From assembly GCA_026390775.1 (NCBI GenBank), contig JAPLFF010000007.1, positions 1 to 64,000 of the forward strand: DNA of 64,000 nucleotides, read 5' to 3'. The notes beneath the pieces were generated by a model. The model was given only the letters and a program-made list of their open reading frames with translations. It made no database searches and was not told the DNA's origin. This DNA comes from Ignavibacteriales bacterium (GTDB lineage Bacteria > Bacteroidota > Ignavibacteria > Ignavibacteriales > Melioribacteraceae). This document shows positions 1 to 8,202 of this stretch, piece after piece. Position 1 is the first letter of the stretch. Each line of letters opens with the position of its first letter. A program made the translations under genes and the position numbers.

Positions 1-20
1 GGAAAAGCTGGTTATGCAAT

Positions 21-941
21 TTACTCTTCTAAATTCGCTCCACATTTAGGACATACTTTATCTTCTTCTCCAACCTCAGCTTTACATATGGAACATTGCC
101 ATCCATCGGACTCTGGGTTTTTCTCACCCCCGCCTAATTCATTCTTTTCTGCGGCTTTTTTAAGTAATTTTTTAATTGCTTTATTTGCATATACAAAGTT
201 TGTCCCATAGTTTTTAACTGATACACCGTTCGAGTCTTTAGAGTTTATATCTGCTCCTTTTTCCAGCAATACTTTTACCATTTCCTCATTCAATTCTTCC
301 ACAGCTACTCGTAATAAACTTTTTTTGTCGCCTGACAAAAGCATATTTATATCCGCACCTTGTTCAATTAATTTTTTTAACATTTCTGTTCTATTGTTTT
401 TTACAGCAGTTATAAGCGACGACTCATCTATTGCGGCTTTTTTTTCAAGGAGTAAATCAAATATTTTAACATTATTATAGACTACTGAGTATGCAAGGGC
501 AGTAGCATACTTTTTATCAGTTAAATTAATATTAACTCCATTCTTAATTAAAAAGTCTACAATCTCAAAAGTTGATTCTTTATTGTGAAAGATAGCATTC
601 ATTAATGCTGTTTGATTGTCTTCTCCTAAGCGATTAATATCGGCACCTTTGGAGATTAGAAATTTTACAGTTTCAAATTGTCCGCTGCGGCAAGCCATTA
701 TTAATGCGGTATTACCAAGCTTTGTTGTCTGATTAACATCTGTCCCATTATCGCTTAGTCTTGTGCATTCAGCAAGCAATCCTTTTTCCGCTGCTTTGAT
801 AAACTCTGTCTTGGATGCAGTATCAATTCCCTTTTTATAGAGAATAACAATCCAACGGATAATCGCAAGGATAGCAGAAAAAATTAAAAATATAATAAAA
901 TAAGAAAGAAGAGGATTATCCTTTAGAGCTTCTTCGAACAT
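21..941 (-). CDS. Membrane-anchored ankyrin-repeat protein with C-terminal zinc ribbon
   Basis: The 306-residue product starts with one hydrophobic segment (about residues 12-35), followed by roughly six ankyrin repeats (about 45-260) with the usual G-x-TALMxA and LLEKGADIN phrases. It ends with a zinc ribbon made of two CxxC pairs (CSIC and CPKCG). Ankyrin arrays bind other proteins, so this is probably a cytoplasm-facing, membrane-tethered adaptor; no enzymatic motif is seen. It is the last gene of a minus-strand run of small accessory genes separated by attC-like palindromes. The ATG at 941 directly precedes the hydrophobic anchor. The partner is unknown. Confidence 0.85.
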   Translation of the reverse strand: MFEEALKDNPLLSYFIIFLIFSAILAIIRWIVILYKKGIDTASKTEFIKAAEKGLLAECTRLSDNGTDVNQTTKLGNTALIMACRSGQFETVKFLISKGADINRLGEDNQTALMNAIFHNKESTFEIVDFLIKNGVNINLTDKKYATALAYSVVYNNVKIFDLLLEKKAAIDESSLITAVKNNRTEMLKKLIEQGADINMLLSGDKKSLLRVAVEELNEEMVKVLLEKGADINSKDSNGVSVKNYGTNFVYANKAIKKLLKKAAEKNELGGGEKNPESDGWQCSICKAEVGEEDKVCPKCGANLEE

Positions 942-1004
942 AATAACCTTTTAAAAATTATTTATTAATCTATTTTGTTCACTAAACTCAAAGAGCAACT
1001 AAAT

Positions 1005-1076
1005 CTTACAACGCAACTTTATAATTACACAAATGCCAGATGCGAAAACGGCGTCCGCTTGATTGGCGGGTTAAGC
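1005..1076 (-). repeat. attC-like imperfect palindrome (site A)
   Basis: On the minus strand, six bases after the HNH stop codon, lies GCTTAAC, which matches the attC consensus RYYYAAC. After a short spacer comes TCAAGCGGACGCCG, close to the TCAAGC-CGAC-GCCG left half of classical aadA-type attC sites. The far end carries GTTGCGTTGTAAG, which pairs imperfectly with the start (CTTAAC/GTTGTAAG and CGC/GCG). This is a motif comparison from memory; no covariance model was run, and the right-hand core is imperfect. Confidence 0.4.
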
Positions 1077-1082
1077 AATTTA

Positions 1083-1604
1083 TTATTTCCCGTTTAAAAC
1101 ATTATCTGCATCTTTCATTAACTTATGAATTTTATTTTTGATCACACTCAACTTTTTTTTTTGATCATCAGAAACTAATTTCCCATTTGGAGGGTATTTC
1201 TTAATATGATATGATATAACTCGTTTTACTTTAGATTTTTGCTTAGGATTGTTTACGTTTATTAATTCATTTGCAATAGCCCAGTCCTTGTTTCCTTTTT
1301 TTGAATTACACTCTTTACAACTAGGAACAAGATTCCCATATCTGTGCCCATATCCAGATGGCTCGTTATTCTTCACAAGCGCAAATAAATGATCCCATGT
1401 CTGTGCTTCAACTTTTCCACAATACACACAATAAATCTTCCCATTTCTAAAACATTCCAACTCATTCAATATTGCATCAATCTTTTTTTCTGCATATTCA
1501 TCAAAAGGCGCCATCGCTGAGGCAAATGCATGATTAATCGTTGTCGATCTCTTCTGAAATATAGAATACTTCCGGAGTTGGGATTTAATGCTTGTTTTAT
1601 TCAT
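1083..1604 (-). CDS. HNH endonuclease family protein
   Basis: This 173-residue protein has a clear HNH/McrA-type nuclease core. C59-x2-C62 and C96-x2-C99 form the structural zinc site, D71-H72 is the first metal/catalytic pair, and N91 and N100 follow in the GNLVPSC-KECN phrase. It would cleave DNA with a divalent metal; the target is not evident. The N- and C-terminal extensions are basic and may contact DNA. It is a stand-alone gene with attC-like palindromes on both sides, as expected of a gene cassette. It could be a homing or restriction-type nuclease; no methyltransferase partner is visible. Confidence 0.85.
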   Translation of the reverse strand: MNKTSIKSQLRKYSIFQKRSTTINHAFASAMAPFDEYAEKKIDAILNELECFRNGKIYCVYCGKVEAQTWDHLFALVKNNEPSGYGHRYGNLVPSCKECNSKKGNKDWAIANELINVNNPKQKSKVKRVISYHIKKYPPNGKLVSDDQKKKLSVIKNKIHKLMKDADNVLNGK

Positions 1605-1613
1605 TTCACTATT

Positions 1614-1662
1614 GCCTAACTATTAGTTAATCCGCCAACGGACAATATAGCGGTTGTTGTTT
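1614..1662 (-). repeat. attC-like imperfect palindrome (site B)
   Basis: The minus strand ends in GTTAGGC (complement of 1614-1620), a match to the attC core GTTRRRY, only ten bases before the HNH start codon. Upstream of it are CCGC and GCGG arms around a TATATTGTCCGTTG loop. A core site just before a gene and an inverse core just after it (site A) is the geometry of an integron cassette. Evidence is motif-level only. Confidence 0.35.
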
Positions 1663-1682
1663 ATCTACCAGTCTTTTCCTTA

Positions 1683-2660
1683 TTACTTCATCAAAATCAT
1701 TTTCTTAGTTCGAGTAAAATCACCAGCTCGAATCTTGTAAAAATATATTCCGCTTGGCAAAACTGAACCATTAAAACTAATTTCGTGATTACCAGCTAAT
1801 AATTCTTTATCTACTAATGTTTTCATTTCTTTTCCAAGTAAATCATAAACCTTAATCGAAACATGTGAAGATTTAGGAATTGCGAAACTTATAGTTGAAC
1901 TTGGATTAAAAGGATTGGGATAGTTTTGACCAAGTAAATACTCTAACGGAAATCCTTTCTCGTTATCAATTCCAACTACAGTTGCTTCATCTTTAATGCA
2001 ACGAATACTGAAACCAGCTTTCTTATTTTCGATGCTAAGGTAGCAACTACTATTGCCATGGTCCAGGTATTGTAAGTATGCGGTATTACCATAGTCATCA
2101 GTAGTACTCCAAAAGTAAGAGAATGAAACAAAATTGACGAAGTAACCAGCAGCATGGCGGCCACCAGTTAACAAAGCGGAAAATCCACTCGTGTTTGTGC
2201 CAATTCCGCTCCCATTGCCTTGACCAATTGACTTTAATGCATTGCCATCACGGTTCACTGAAGTTTCTAATGTCTGAAATTCTGCATTAGTTGGTATATG
2301 CCATCCGCTAGGGCATATACCTTGTACATCTCCACTAAATGCTGGGTTCGGCCATGATGTATTTGTTGCACCATTTTCGTATTGAATTGTCTCTGCCCAT
2401 TGATATAATCCACCATACGTTGCACAATTGCTGGGGTTATTATCATAGCAATACTTTTCTATTATACCATTATTCATTTGATCTTGATTTCCTTGTATCA
2501 TTGTACCTATATCAAGATTTTCTTTTAACCAACATTGGTTACCTATCTGCACAGTGTTATAGGTTTTGCCTTCATAGGTTACCGTTGGAGTGCCTGGACA
2601 AGGAGTTTGAGAATAAATTGAAGTCGATAAAATGAATAAAAGGAAAATAACTTTTTTCAT
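1683..2660 (-). CDS. Secreted FISUMP-domain protein with T9SS sorting domain
   Basis: The 325-residue product begins with a signal peptide (MKKVIFLLFILSTSIYSQ). It then has a Fibrobacter succinogenes major paralogous (FISUMP) domain, about residues 25-225, with the typical phrases GKTYNTVQIGNQCWLKENL, GICPSGWHIPT and FWSTT. It ends in a T9SS type A sorting domain (about 240-325; NYPNPFNPSS, VYDLLGKE, KKMILMK). It is therefore exported and carried across the outer membrane by the type IX system; the function of FISUMP is not established. Its leader (2735-2878) is shared with the Asp-box gene ending at 7810. Confidence 0.88.
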   Translation of the reverse strand: MKKVIFLLFILSTSIYSQTPCPGTPTVTYEGKTYNTVQIGNQCWLKENLDIGTMIQGNQDQMNNGIIEKYCYDNNPSNCATYGGLYQWAETIQYENGATNTSWPNPAFSGDVQGICPSGWHIPTNAEFQTLETSVNRDGNALKSIGQGNGSGIGTNTSGFSALLTGGRHAAGYFVNFVSFSYFWSTTDDYGNTAYLQYLDHGNSSCYLSIENKKAGFSIRCIKDEATVVGIDNEKGFPLEYLLGQNYPNPFNPSSTISFAIPKSSHVSIKVYDLLGKEMKTLVDKELLAGNHEISFNGSVLPSGIYFYKIRAGDFTRTKKMILMK

Positions 2661-2734
2661 CTTACCCTCTTAATGTATTTTTATAAATTATCTTTCCTCG
2701 AAATGTATATAGAGAATAAGAGAAGTAATTTATT

Positions 2735-2878
2735 TTATATATAAAGTCTTACGACTTATAATTCGCGATTGGTTATAGGAAGAGATATTTAGAATTAGTT
2801 TCCCCAATTTTGGGTTTACCTTTGTTGCAGATGCAACTTAATGAAATATTTTTCAAATGGAAATATTATTTAAAAAAG
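2735..2878 (-). promoter_or_regulatory. Conserved three-hairpin leader, copy 1
   Basis: This segment lies 75-218 bases upstream of the FISUMP gene and is closely matched by 7917-8058 upstream of another T9SS gene on the same strand. Three dyads are kept: TATAAAGTC-ttac-GACTTATA, CCCAA-tt-TTGGG and GTTGCA-ga-TGCAAC. In the other copy the second and third dyads differ in sequence but remain dyads. It could be a transcribed 5' leader, an operator set or a small mobile repeat. Confidence 0.6.
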
Positions 2879-2879
2879 C

Positions 2880-2901
2880 AAAGCCGCCTATTGGCGGCTT
2901 T
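2880..2901. terminator. Bidirectional rho-independent terminator
   Basis: A perfect 9 bp stem AAAGCCGCC/GGCGGCTTT with a TATT loop has T-rich tails on both strands. It sits downstream of the minus-strand GIY-YIG-like gene and insulates the FISUMP leader. Confidence 0.8.
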
Positions 2902-2984
2902 TTAGTATCTAGCGTGGGGGGAACACTAGACACAAGTACCGTATGAAATCTAAAAAGCTGTAAGTTAAAAAGCAATAAAAATAT

Positions 2985-3287
2985 TTAATCGAAATACTCA
3001 AAATCGGATTGCATTAGTGTTTTTATTTCACCTTGCAACTGTTTCAGTCTATAATTAATGTCTTTGAAAACACAATCTTCGATTTCATACTTATCCGGCT
3101 TATATCTCCATACATAATGATTGCTGTTAAACATTTCTTTTATAGTTTTTGAAACATCATCCGAACAATCAAGATAGATCACTTCTCCTTTTTCATTCTT
3201 AATAATGAAACAACCACTAACTGAATAAGTTAATCTAGAAACCCCGGAAGGTGAAAAGTATCCGCTAAGATGTTTTTTGAATGGCAT
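2985..3287 (-). CDS. Small GIY-YIG-like (probably inactive) protein
   Basis: This is a 100-residue protein counted from the ATG at 3287; an upstream TTG at 3338 only adds a sequence without start signals. GCFIIKN followed by GEVIYLDCS has the spacing of the GIY...YIG strands. However, the YIG glycine is replaced by Asp, and the catalytic Arg and Glu of active GIY-YIG nucleases are not obvious. A related, also divergent protein lies at 35491-35850. It may be a binding-only derivative. A strong terminator follows at 2880-2901. Confidence 0.55.
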   Translation of the reverse strand: MPFKKHLSGYFSPSGVSRLTYSVSGCFIIKNEKGEVIYLDCSDDVSKTIKEMFNSNHYVWRYKPDKYEIEDCVFKDINYRLKQLQGEIKTLMQSDFEYFD

Positions 3288-3464
3288 TTTTTTATTTGGA
3301 AGATAATAGAAGTTTTGAATAAAAAATAGTGAACACAATATTAAATTTTTACATGGATATAGTAACTTCGATAGTGCAAAAAAATAAATCCATTAAGTTT
3401 TTATGAACTATTAAAACATTCTTGAGTACATTTAGTTAGTAGTTTAATAAGTACGGGGACGATC

Positions 3465-5729
3465 ATGGTTAATAAAAGATTTTTAATGTTTCTCTTAACA
3501 ATACTTCTTTCATCTTCATTCTTTGCTCAAACAAGCAACCAATTTTCAAAATGGAAAACCTATTATTATGCACGACACATTAATAGTATAGCTGCACGCG
3601 GAAATGATCTATGGGCAGGCACTAATAATGGATTAGCACATATCAATTTAGAAACTGATGAGGTAAAGTTTTATGATAGAACTAACTCAGGAATAAAATA
3701 TGGTTATGTGACATCTTTATACATAAGGCAAAATGGAGATCTAATATTCAGCCAGGGCGGTAATGGTGTTACGTACTTTAATCAATATACTTGGCCGAGT
3801 TGGGGTTCTATGCTTGCTGTTACAACAATTATTGAAGATAAAGATTATGAATTATGGATGGGAAGTCCTTACGGAGGTATAGAAAAAACTTATTATCAAA
3901 CTAATTCTCCTTACGCAATTGGCCGCTTTCAATGGAGAACAAATAATTCGCCACTACCAAGTGATAATATCAAAGCAATTCAATTTGATAAGAAAGGAAA
4001 TTTGTGGATAGCTGCTTTCAATTATGATTTTACAGAATCTATTGGCGGAGTAGTAAAATACGATGGTCAAAATTGGACTATATACAATAAACTAAATTCA
4101 CCTATTTCAACGAATCAAATTTCAAGCCTTGTTCTTGATAAAAACGATGATGTTTGGATTGGTACTGAAAAAGAAAGTGTTTATAAATTTTCAAATGACG
4201 AATGGACAAAATATGATATAACTGGAATAAATAATTCTCCGCAAACATATAACAAGGTAACAGCCTTAGCAGTTGATAGCACTAACAATCTTTGGGTAGG
4301 AATGTTTGATGGCGGTATTTATAAATATGATGGAAACGATTGGAAACTATTTAATGGTTATAATTCAAAGCTAAGAAGCAATATGATTATTTCATTGGCT
4401 GTAGACTATAAAGGAAGAGTTTGGGTAGGAACTGAAATAGGACTTTACCGATATGAGAATGGAGACTTTAATGAAATTAATATAAGCAATTCAGATTTAC
4501 CATCAGCTAATCTTTCAAAATCAATTACAGATTCAAAAGGTAATATCTGGTTTATATCAGAAGATTATGGTTCTCCGGACAATTCAAATAAAACAACAAA
4601 TGGAATTGTAAGATATGACGGCTCAGATTTCATATTTATAAGTACACAGGAAATAGAAAGTACCAGCAACCAAATACAAGCAATTACAAGCGACCTTAAT
4701 GATAATATTTGGATTGCAACAACAGGAAGACTATACAAGTATAATAATGGACAAATAACCAAATACAACTACAATAATTATTTCGAATTCTACCCCCAAT
4801 CTATGTGCTCTGATTATGCTGGAAATATTTGGATAGGAAATAGTAACGGAAATATTATAAAGTTTGATGGTGTTAAATTTACAACGTTCAGTAAAAAAGA
4901 TGATCCATTATTTAGAAGATCTATTTCAAGCATACTTGCAGATGGTGTTAATGTATGGGTCTGTTTCGTCGGTGGTGGCTATCAAATTGCAAAGATAAAT
5001 ATAGCAAGGACTAATGATAAACTGATTTATGAAACGATTGATTCTCCATTAGATCAAATTACATCTGCACAACTTGACAAAGAAGGTAATTTATGGGCAG
5101 GAAGTTATAATGAAGGGATTGCAAAATATAATGGTAAGAATTGGAAGACTTATAATACAAGTAACTCAGAAATAATGACAAACTTCATCCATGCGTTATA
5201 TGTAAATGAAAATAATAAAGTAATAGTTGCAAATCATAATTCCTTCGATCCATATAATAAAGGTGGTTTGGGAATACTTACTAATGAGAGATGGGAAAAC
5301 TTCACATTCAATAATTCAGGACTAGGATTTCCATATATCAGATCGGTAACTACTGACAAAAATGGAAATGTCTGGGTTATTTGTGATGGCGGTGTTTCAA
5401 TTTATAATGCAAAGGAAGTAAATCTGAGTTGGGAACAGGTTAATGATAATATCGAAAATCAGTTGAATCAAAATTTTCCAAATCCCTTCAACTCAAGTAC
5501 AATTATTAAATACTCATTAAAACAAACGAGTAATGTAAAACTGAAAATATTTGATATGCTTGGAAGAGAAGTAAAAACTATTGTTGACCAAACAGAAAAT
5601 GAAGGGAATCATTTCGTTTTCTGGGACGGAAGAAATAACTCCGGTTCATTAATAACGAGCGGGGTTTATATTTATACATTAATCACAAACGAAAAAAAAC
5701 AAGCTAAGAAATTGATTCTTATGAAGTAA
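3465..5729 (+). CDS. Secreted Reg_prop beta-propeller protein with T9SS sorting domain
   Basis: The 754-residue product has a signal peptide (about residues 1-21) and then about a dozen two-component-regulator-propeller repeats (about 30-650). These repeats carry recurrent DKxGNLWIA / VWVGT and KYDGxxW motifs. A T9SS type A domain (about 665-754; NFPNPFNSS, IFDMLGRE, KKLILMK) follows. In sensor kinases such repeats form paired propellers that bind ligands, but here no membrane or kinase part is present, so it is a stand-alone exported propeller. It is the only long plus-strand gene in the left 8 kb. A weak hairpin and an orphan sorting domain follow. Confidence 0.9.
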   Translation: MVNKRFLMFLLTILLSSSFFAQTSNQFSKWKTYYYARHINSIAARGNDLWAGTNNGLAHINLETDEVKFYDRTNSGIKYGYVTSLYIRQNGDLIFSQGGNGVTYFNQYTWPSWGSMLAVTTIIEDKDYELWMGSPYGGIEKTYYQTNSPYAIGRFQWRTNNSPLPSDNIKAIQFDKKGNLWIAAFNYDFTESIGGVVKYDGQNWTIYNKLNSPISTNQISSLVLDKNDDVWIGTEKESVYKFSNDEWTKYDITGINNSPQTYNKVTALAVDSTNNLWVGMFDGGIYKYDGNDWKLFNGYNSKLRSNMIISLAVDYKGRVWVGTEIGLYRYENGDFNEINISNSDLPSANLSKSITDSKGNIWFISEDYGSPDNSNKTTNGIVRYDGSDFIFISTQEIESTSNQIQAITSDLNDNIWIATTGRLYKYNNGQITKYNYNNYFEFYPQSMCSDYAGNIWIGNSNGNIIKFDGVKFTTFSKKDDPLFRRSISSILADGVNVWVCFVGGGYQIAKINIARTNDKLIYETIDSPLDQITSAQLDKEGNLWAGSYNEGIAKYNGKNWKTYNTSNSEIMTNFIHALYVNENNKVIVANHNSFDPYNKGGLGILTNERWENFTFNNSGLGFPYIRSVTTDKNGNVWVICDGGVSIYNAKEVNLSWEQVNDNIENQLNQNFPNPFNSSTIIKYSLKQTSNVKLKIFDMLGREVKTIVDQTENEGNHFVFWDGRNNSGSLITSGVYIYTLITNEKKQAKKLILMK

Positions 5730-5778
5730 GGGATTAAAATAAAAAGAATTGTAAATATATTTTTAATACTAAGTAGAA

Positions 5779-5800
5779 GGGCTGATCTAAAAATCAGCCC
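5779..5800 (+). terminator. Weak hairpin terminator after the propeller gene
   Basis: An 8 bp perfect stem GGGCTGAT/ATCAGCCC with a six-base loop lies 50 bases after the stop codon. The T-run is poor (GATTATATAA), so termination may be partial. Confidence 0.45.
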
Positions 5801-5810
5801 GATTATATAA

Positions 5811-5933
5811 GAAAAATTACCTGGAAATTATGAAGTGATATTTGATGGTACAGATCTATCCGGTGGAGTATATTTCTTCAAAATTCAAGCTGGAGAATTT
5901 TCTCAAACTAAGAAAATGATTCTATTAAAATAA
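5811..5933 (+). pseudogene. Orphan T9SS type A sorting domain (gene remnant)
   Basis: An open frame bounded by TAA at 5808 and TAA at 5931 encodes about 40 residues with no start codon: LPGNYEVIFDGTDLSGGVYF followed by FKIQAGEF and KKMILLK. This is the last part of a T9SS type A domain, with no signal peptide or passenger. It is the 3' end of a lost secreted-protein gene, left either by deletion or by recombination with the neighbouring sorting domain. Confidence 0.85.
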
Positions 5934-5960
5934 TTTTTTTATATATCCAATTAGCATCAA

Positions 5961-5988
5961 GGGAAACATATGTTTCCCTATTTTTTTA
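5961..5988 (+). terminator. Rho-independent terminator
   Basis: The perfect palindrome GGGAAACATATGTTTCCC is followed by A and seven T. It lies 28 bases after the orphan sorting-domain stop and is probably the original terminator of that lost gene. Confidence 0.8.
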
Positions 5989-5996
5989 CACAAATA

Positions 5997-6166
5997 AAAT
6001 TTTACACTTAGCATTGGTGGGGGGGTATATTCGAAGTCGCTCAGCGTGGTAAAAGTTGGCGGGGTACACCCCTTTGCTTTTCTGGCAATGCTAAAGTTGA
6101 TTTAGAAGAAGCGGACGCTGTTGAGGCCGGGTTCGGTGGCACATTCTTTTATGTGTAAATTTTAAA
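5997..6166. repeat. Structured spacer with nested inverted repeats
   Basis: This gene-free stretch is bounded by AAAATTTTACAC and GTGTAAATTTT. Inside are TAGCATTG (6012-6019) and CAATGCTA (about 6086-6093), and a GGGGTACACCCC hairpin. AAGCGGACGCTGTT at 6109-6122 repeats, in opposite orientation, the AAGCGGACGCCGTT of attC-like site A. It may be one or two decayed cassette recombination sites. No coding sequence is seen. Confidence 0.4.
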
Positions 6167-6176
6167 TCAAAAGTTA

Positions 6177-6482
6177 TTAATGAACTTTATCAACAAACTC
6201 TATACTTAGCATTATGCTCATGCAAACAATGCCTAAGAAAAATATCAGAAGACTCCATTTATTTGTTTGGGAGACCTTACCTACCCTCAAGAGAATATAC
6301 CCAATAATTAAATTTACTAAAGCCCACAAAACATTAACCATTGGAGATGATAATCCTTTGCCCGGTGGATTTGCGAATGGGGTTGGGAAACTATCACCGG
6401 ATAGTCCATGAACGAAATGTGGAACAGTATTGGTCAAGAATAAACCAGCAAAGATGCAAGCAACATAATGGTACCATTTCAT
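6177..6482 (-). CDS. Small three-helix membrane protein
   Basis: The 101-residue protein has three hydrophobic helices (about 4-26, 47-68 and 76-95) and a conserved-looking loop, NTVPHFVHGLSGDSFPTPFA, followed by NPPGKGLSSP. The pattern recalls a widespread family of uncharacterised small inner-membrane proteins that often sit in cassettes or islands, but I cannot name a function. The ATG at 6482 has an AGGAGGG ribosome-binding site just upstream. An attC-like site precedes it and the structured spacer 5997-6166 follows. Confidence 0.75.
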   Translation of the reverse strand: MKWYHYVACIFAGLFLTNTVPHFVHGLSGDSFPTPFANPPGKGLSSPMVNVLWALVNLIIGYILLRVGKVSQTNKWSLLIFFLGIVCMSIMLSIEFVDKVH

Positions 6483-6510
6483 AAAACCCTCCTCAGAAAA
6501 TATTTATTGA

Positions 6511-6579
6511 TTGCCAACCAACGGTGTTGTCTAAACCGCCGCCCATTACAGCAACGCAGATTTGAAAAAATTGTTAAAC
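6511..6579 (-). repeat. attC-like imperfect palindrome (site C)
   Basis: Directly after the Asp-box gene stop, the minus strand reads GTTTAACAATTTTTTCAAAT. This matches the inverse core RYYYAAC and the AATT-spacer-TCAA layout of the left half of classical attC sites. A CTGCGTTGCTG stretch and CACCGTTGGTTGG close the element. The right core deviates from GTTRRRY. Confidence 0.35.
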
Positions 6580-6580
6580 C

Positions 6581-7810
6581 TTATTTCAGTAAAATCATTT
6601 TCTTTGTTTGTATAAAATCTTTTGTTCGCAATGAATAAAAATATGTTCCGCTACTAAGTTTATCTGCATTGAACTGAACATTGTATTTCCCAATTGCTTT
6701 ATCTTCTTTTACTAATGTCTTAAGTTTTCTGCCAAGCATGTCGTAAACATCTAGACTCACAAATGAACTTTTGGGAATTTCATAAGCAATTGATGTTGAT
6801 GGGTTAAATGGATTCGGAAAGTTCTGCTCAAGAATAAAATTTATTGGTAAATCTGTTGAAGACTTTACCGATGTTGTGGTCATCTCTGATAATGGCCGTC
6901 TCCAAGTGCCGCCCCAAAAAATATATGGGCCACAAATGATAAGAGTGTTTACACCATCCGTCACATTGGAATTAACTGTACTCCAACTCGCACCAGAATC
7001 CATCGAAAGAAAAACTCCTTTCCATTCAGTCCCAGCAAAGATTTTGTTTCCGTATACTGCTATTGCAGTTACATAATCTTCTATCATTGCGTTATTGACA
7101 GCGGTCCAACTAAATCCGTAGTCATTAGAACGGTAGACTCCAACGGCGGTTCCAGCAAACAGAATTGTTCCTGAACATCCCATTCCGGTAACAATAACAC
7201 CATAGGGATTGGGTAACCCAGGATTGATCGAAGTCCAGTTCATTCCATCATCTGTAGAACGATAAAAACCGAGAGGATTGGTTGAAGCAAAGACACTAGT
7301 CCCGCCAGTTCCATTGGGACAAATGAAGACATTGTCGACATTAATATTCTCAAAGCCGACTAGCATCCAGTTTGAACCAGAATCGGAAGAACGAAAAACA
7401 CCCTTATTAGTTCCGGCAAAGATATTGATGTTATCAGATACAATCGAATGTACCATTGTCCCGTCAGAGTCGAATCGTTTCAATCCACTTTGTTTCCAAG
7501 TTTTACCGTAATCAGAAGAGACAAAAACACCCTCTCGCTCTATCCCTGCTAAGAGATTTGTGCCATGAAAACACAATGACAAAACTAAAATATTCGGGGG
7601 TATGGTGCTATCCGCTCGACTCCAAGTCACACCAAAATCAGAAGTGTGATAAATACGATTATCATACGATGCGAAAAGATCCGTACCTGACGTAGCAACA
7701 CCAGCATGGATACCTGAGAAGTTATTCGTTCGTATCCACTGGGCAAGCGATAAATTTCCAAAGTTGATAATAGAGAAATACACAATAAGACATAAAGTAA
7801 TATGTTTCAT
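6581..7810 (-). CDS. Secreted Asp-box/BNR (YCF48-like) repeat protein with T9SS sorting domain
   Basis: Translation from the ATG at 7810 gives a signal peptide (MKHITLCLIVYFSIINF...LAQ); the longer frame to 7840 lacks a sensible leader. At least six repeats carry the S-x-D-x-G-x-x-W Asp-box (for example SSDSGSNWM, STDDGMNWT, SNDYGFSWT, SMDSGASWS), as in sialidase-fold or photosystem HCF136-like propellers. The last 85 residues are a T9SS type A domain (NFPNPFNPS, VYDMLGRK, KKMILLK). It is exported and probably surface-bound; the ligand is unknown. It has leader copy 2 upstream and an attC-like site at its stop. Confidence 0.87.
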   Translation of the reverse strand: MKHITLCLIVYFSIINFGNLSLAQWIRTNNFSGIHAGVATSGTDLFASYDNRIYHTSDFGVTWSRADSTIPPNILVLSLCFHGTNLLAGIEREGVFVSSDYGKTWKQSGLKRFDSDGTMVHSIVSDNINIFAGTNKGVFRSSDSGSNWMLVGFENINVDNVFICPNGTGGTSVFASTNPLGFYRSTDDGMNWTSINPGLPNPYGVIVTGMGCSGTILFAGTAVGVYRSNDYGFSWTAVNNAMIEDYVTAIAVYGNKIFAGTEWKGVFLSMDSGASWSTVNSNVTDGVNTLIICGPYIFWGGTWRRPLSEMTTTSVKSSTDLPINFILEQNFPNPFNPSTSIAYEIPKSSFVSLDVYDMLGRKLKTLVKEDKAIGKYNVQFNADKLSSGTYFYSLRTKDFIQTKKMILLK

Positions 7811-7916
7811 ACTTTGTCCATTGGTTACAAGATGGCACATACTTACTGTTAACTATTGTAAATACGTCATCTCTGGTATTTGAATTATATTAACCGAGAA
7901 AAAGAAATAATAACTT

Positions 7917-8058
7917 TTGTTATATATATAAAGTCTTACGACTTATAATTCGCGAGTGTTTACAAGAAAGGATTATTTGAATTTGTTTCCCCATTGCGGG
8001 ATTCTCTTTGTTGCTGATGCAACTTATCAAAATAATTATTAAATAGAAATATTATAAA
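7917..8058 (-). promoter_or_regulatory. Conserved three-hairpin leader, copy 2
   Basis: This is a near-copy of 2735-2878, located 107-248 bases upstream of the Asp-box gene. The block AAAGTCTTACGACTTATAAT followed by TCGCGA is identical. The third dyad reads GTTGC-tga-TGCAAC instead of GTTGCA-ga-TGCAAC, and the second keeps CCC/GGG arms around a different loop. The rest of 7811-8202 holds no gene that I can see. Confidence 0.6.
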
Positions 8059-8202
8059 AGAATTCTGGTAAGTCATCATATTGTATGGAATAGAGTGAAT
8101 CATTATATTAAAAAGAATAGAAAGCTTTGTATTGTAGCAAATGCTCTGTGTATCAATGTTGCTAATACAGCACGATAGTTGACAAAATCAACAGGTATTA
8201 AC

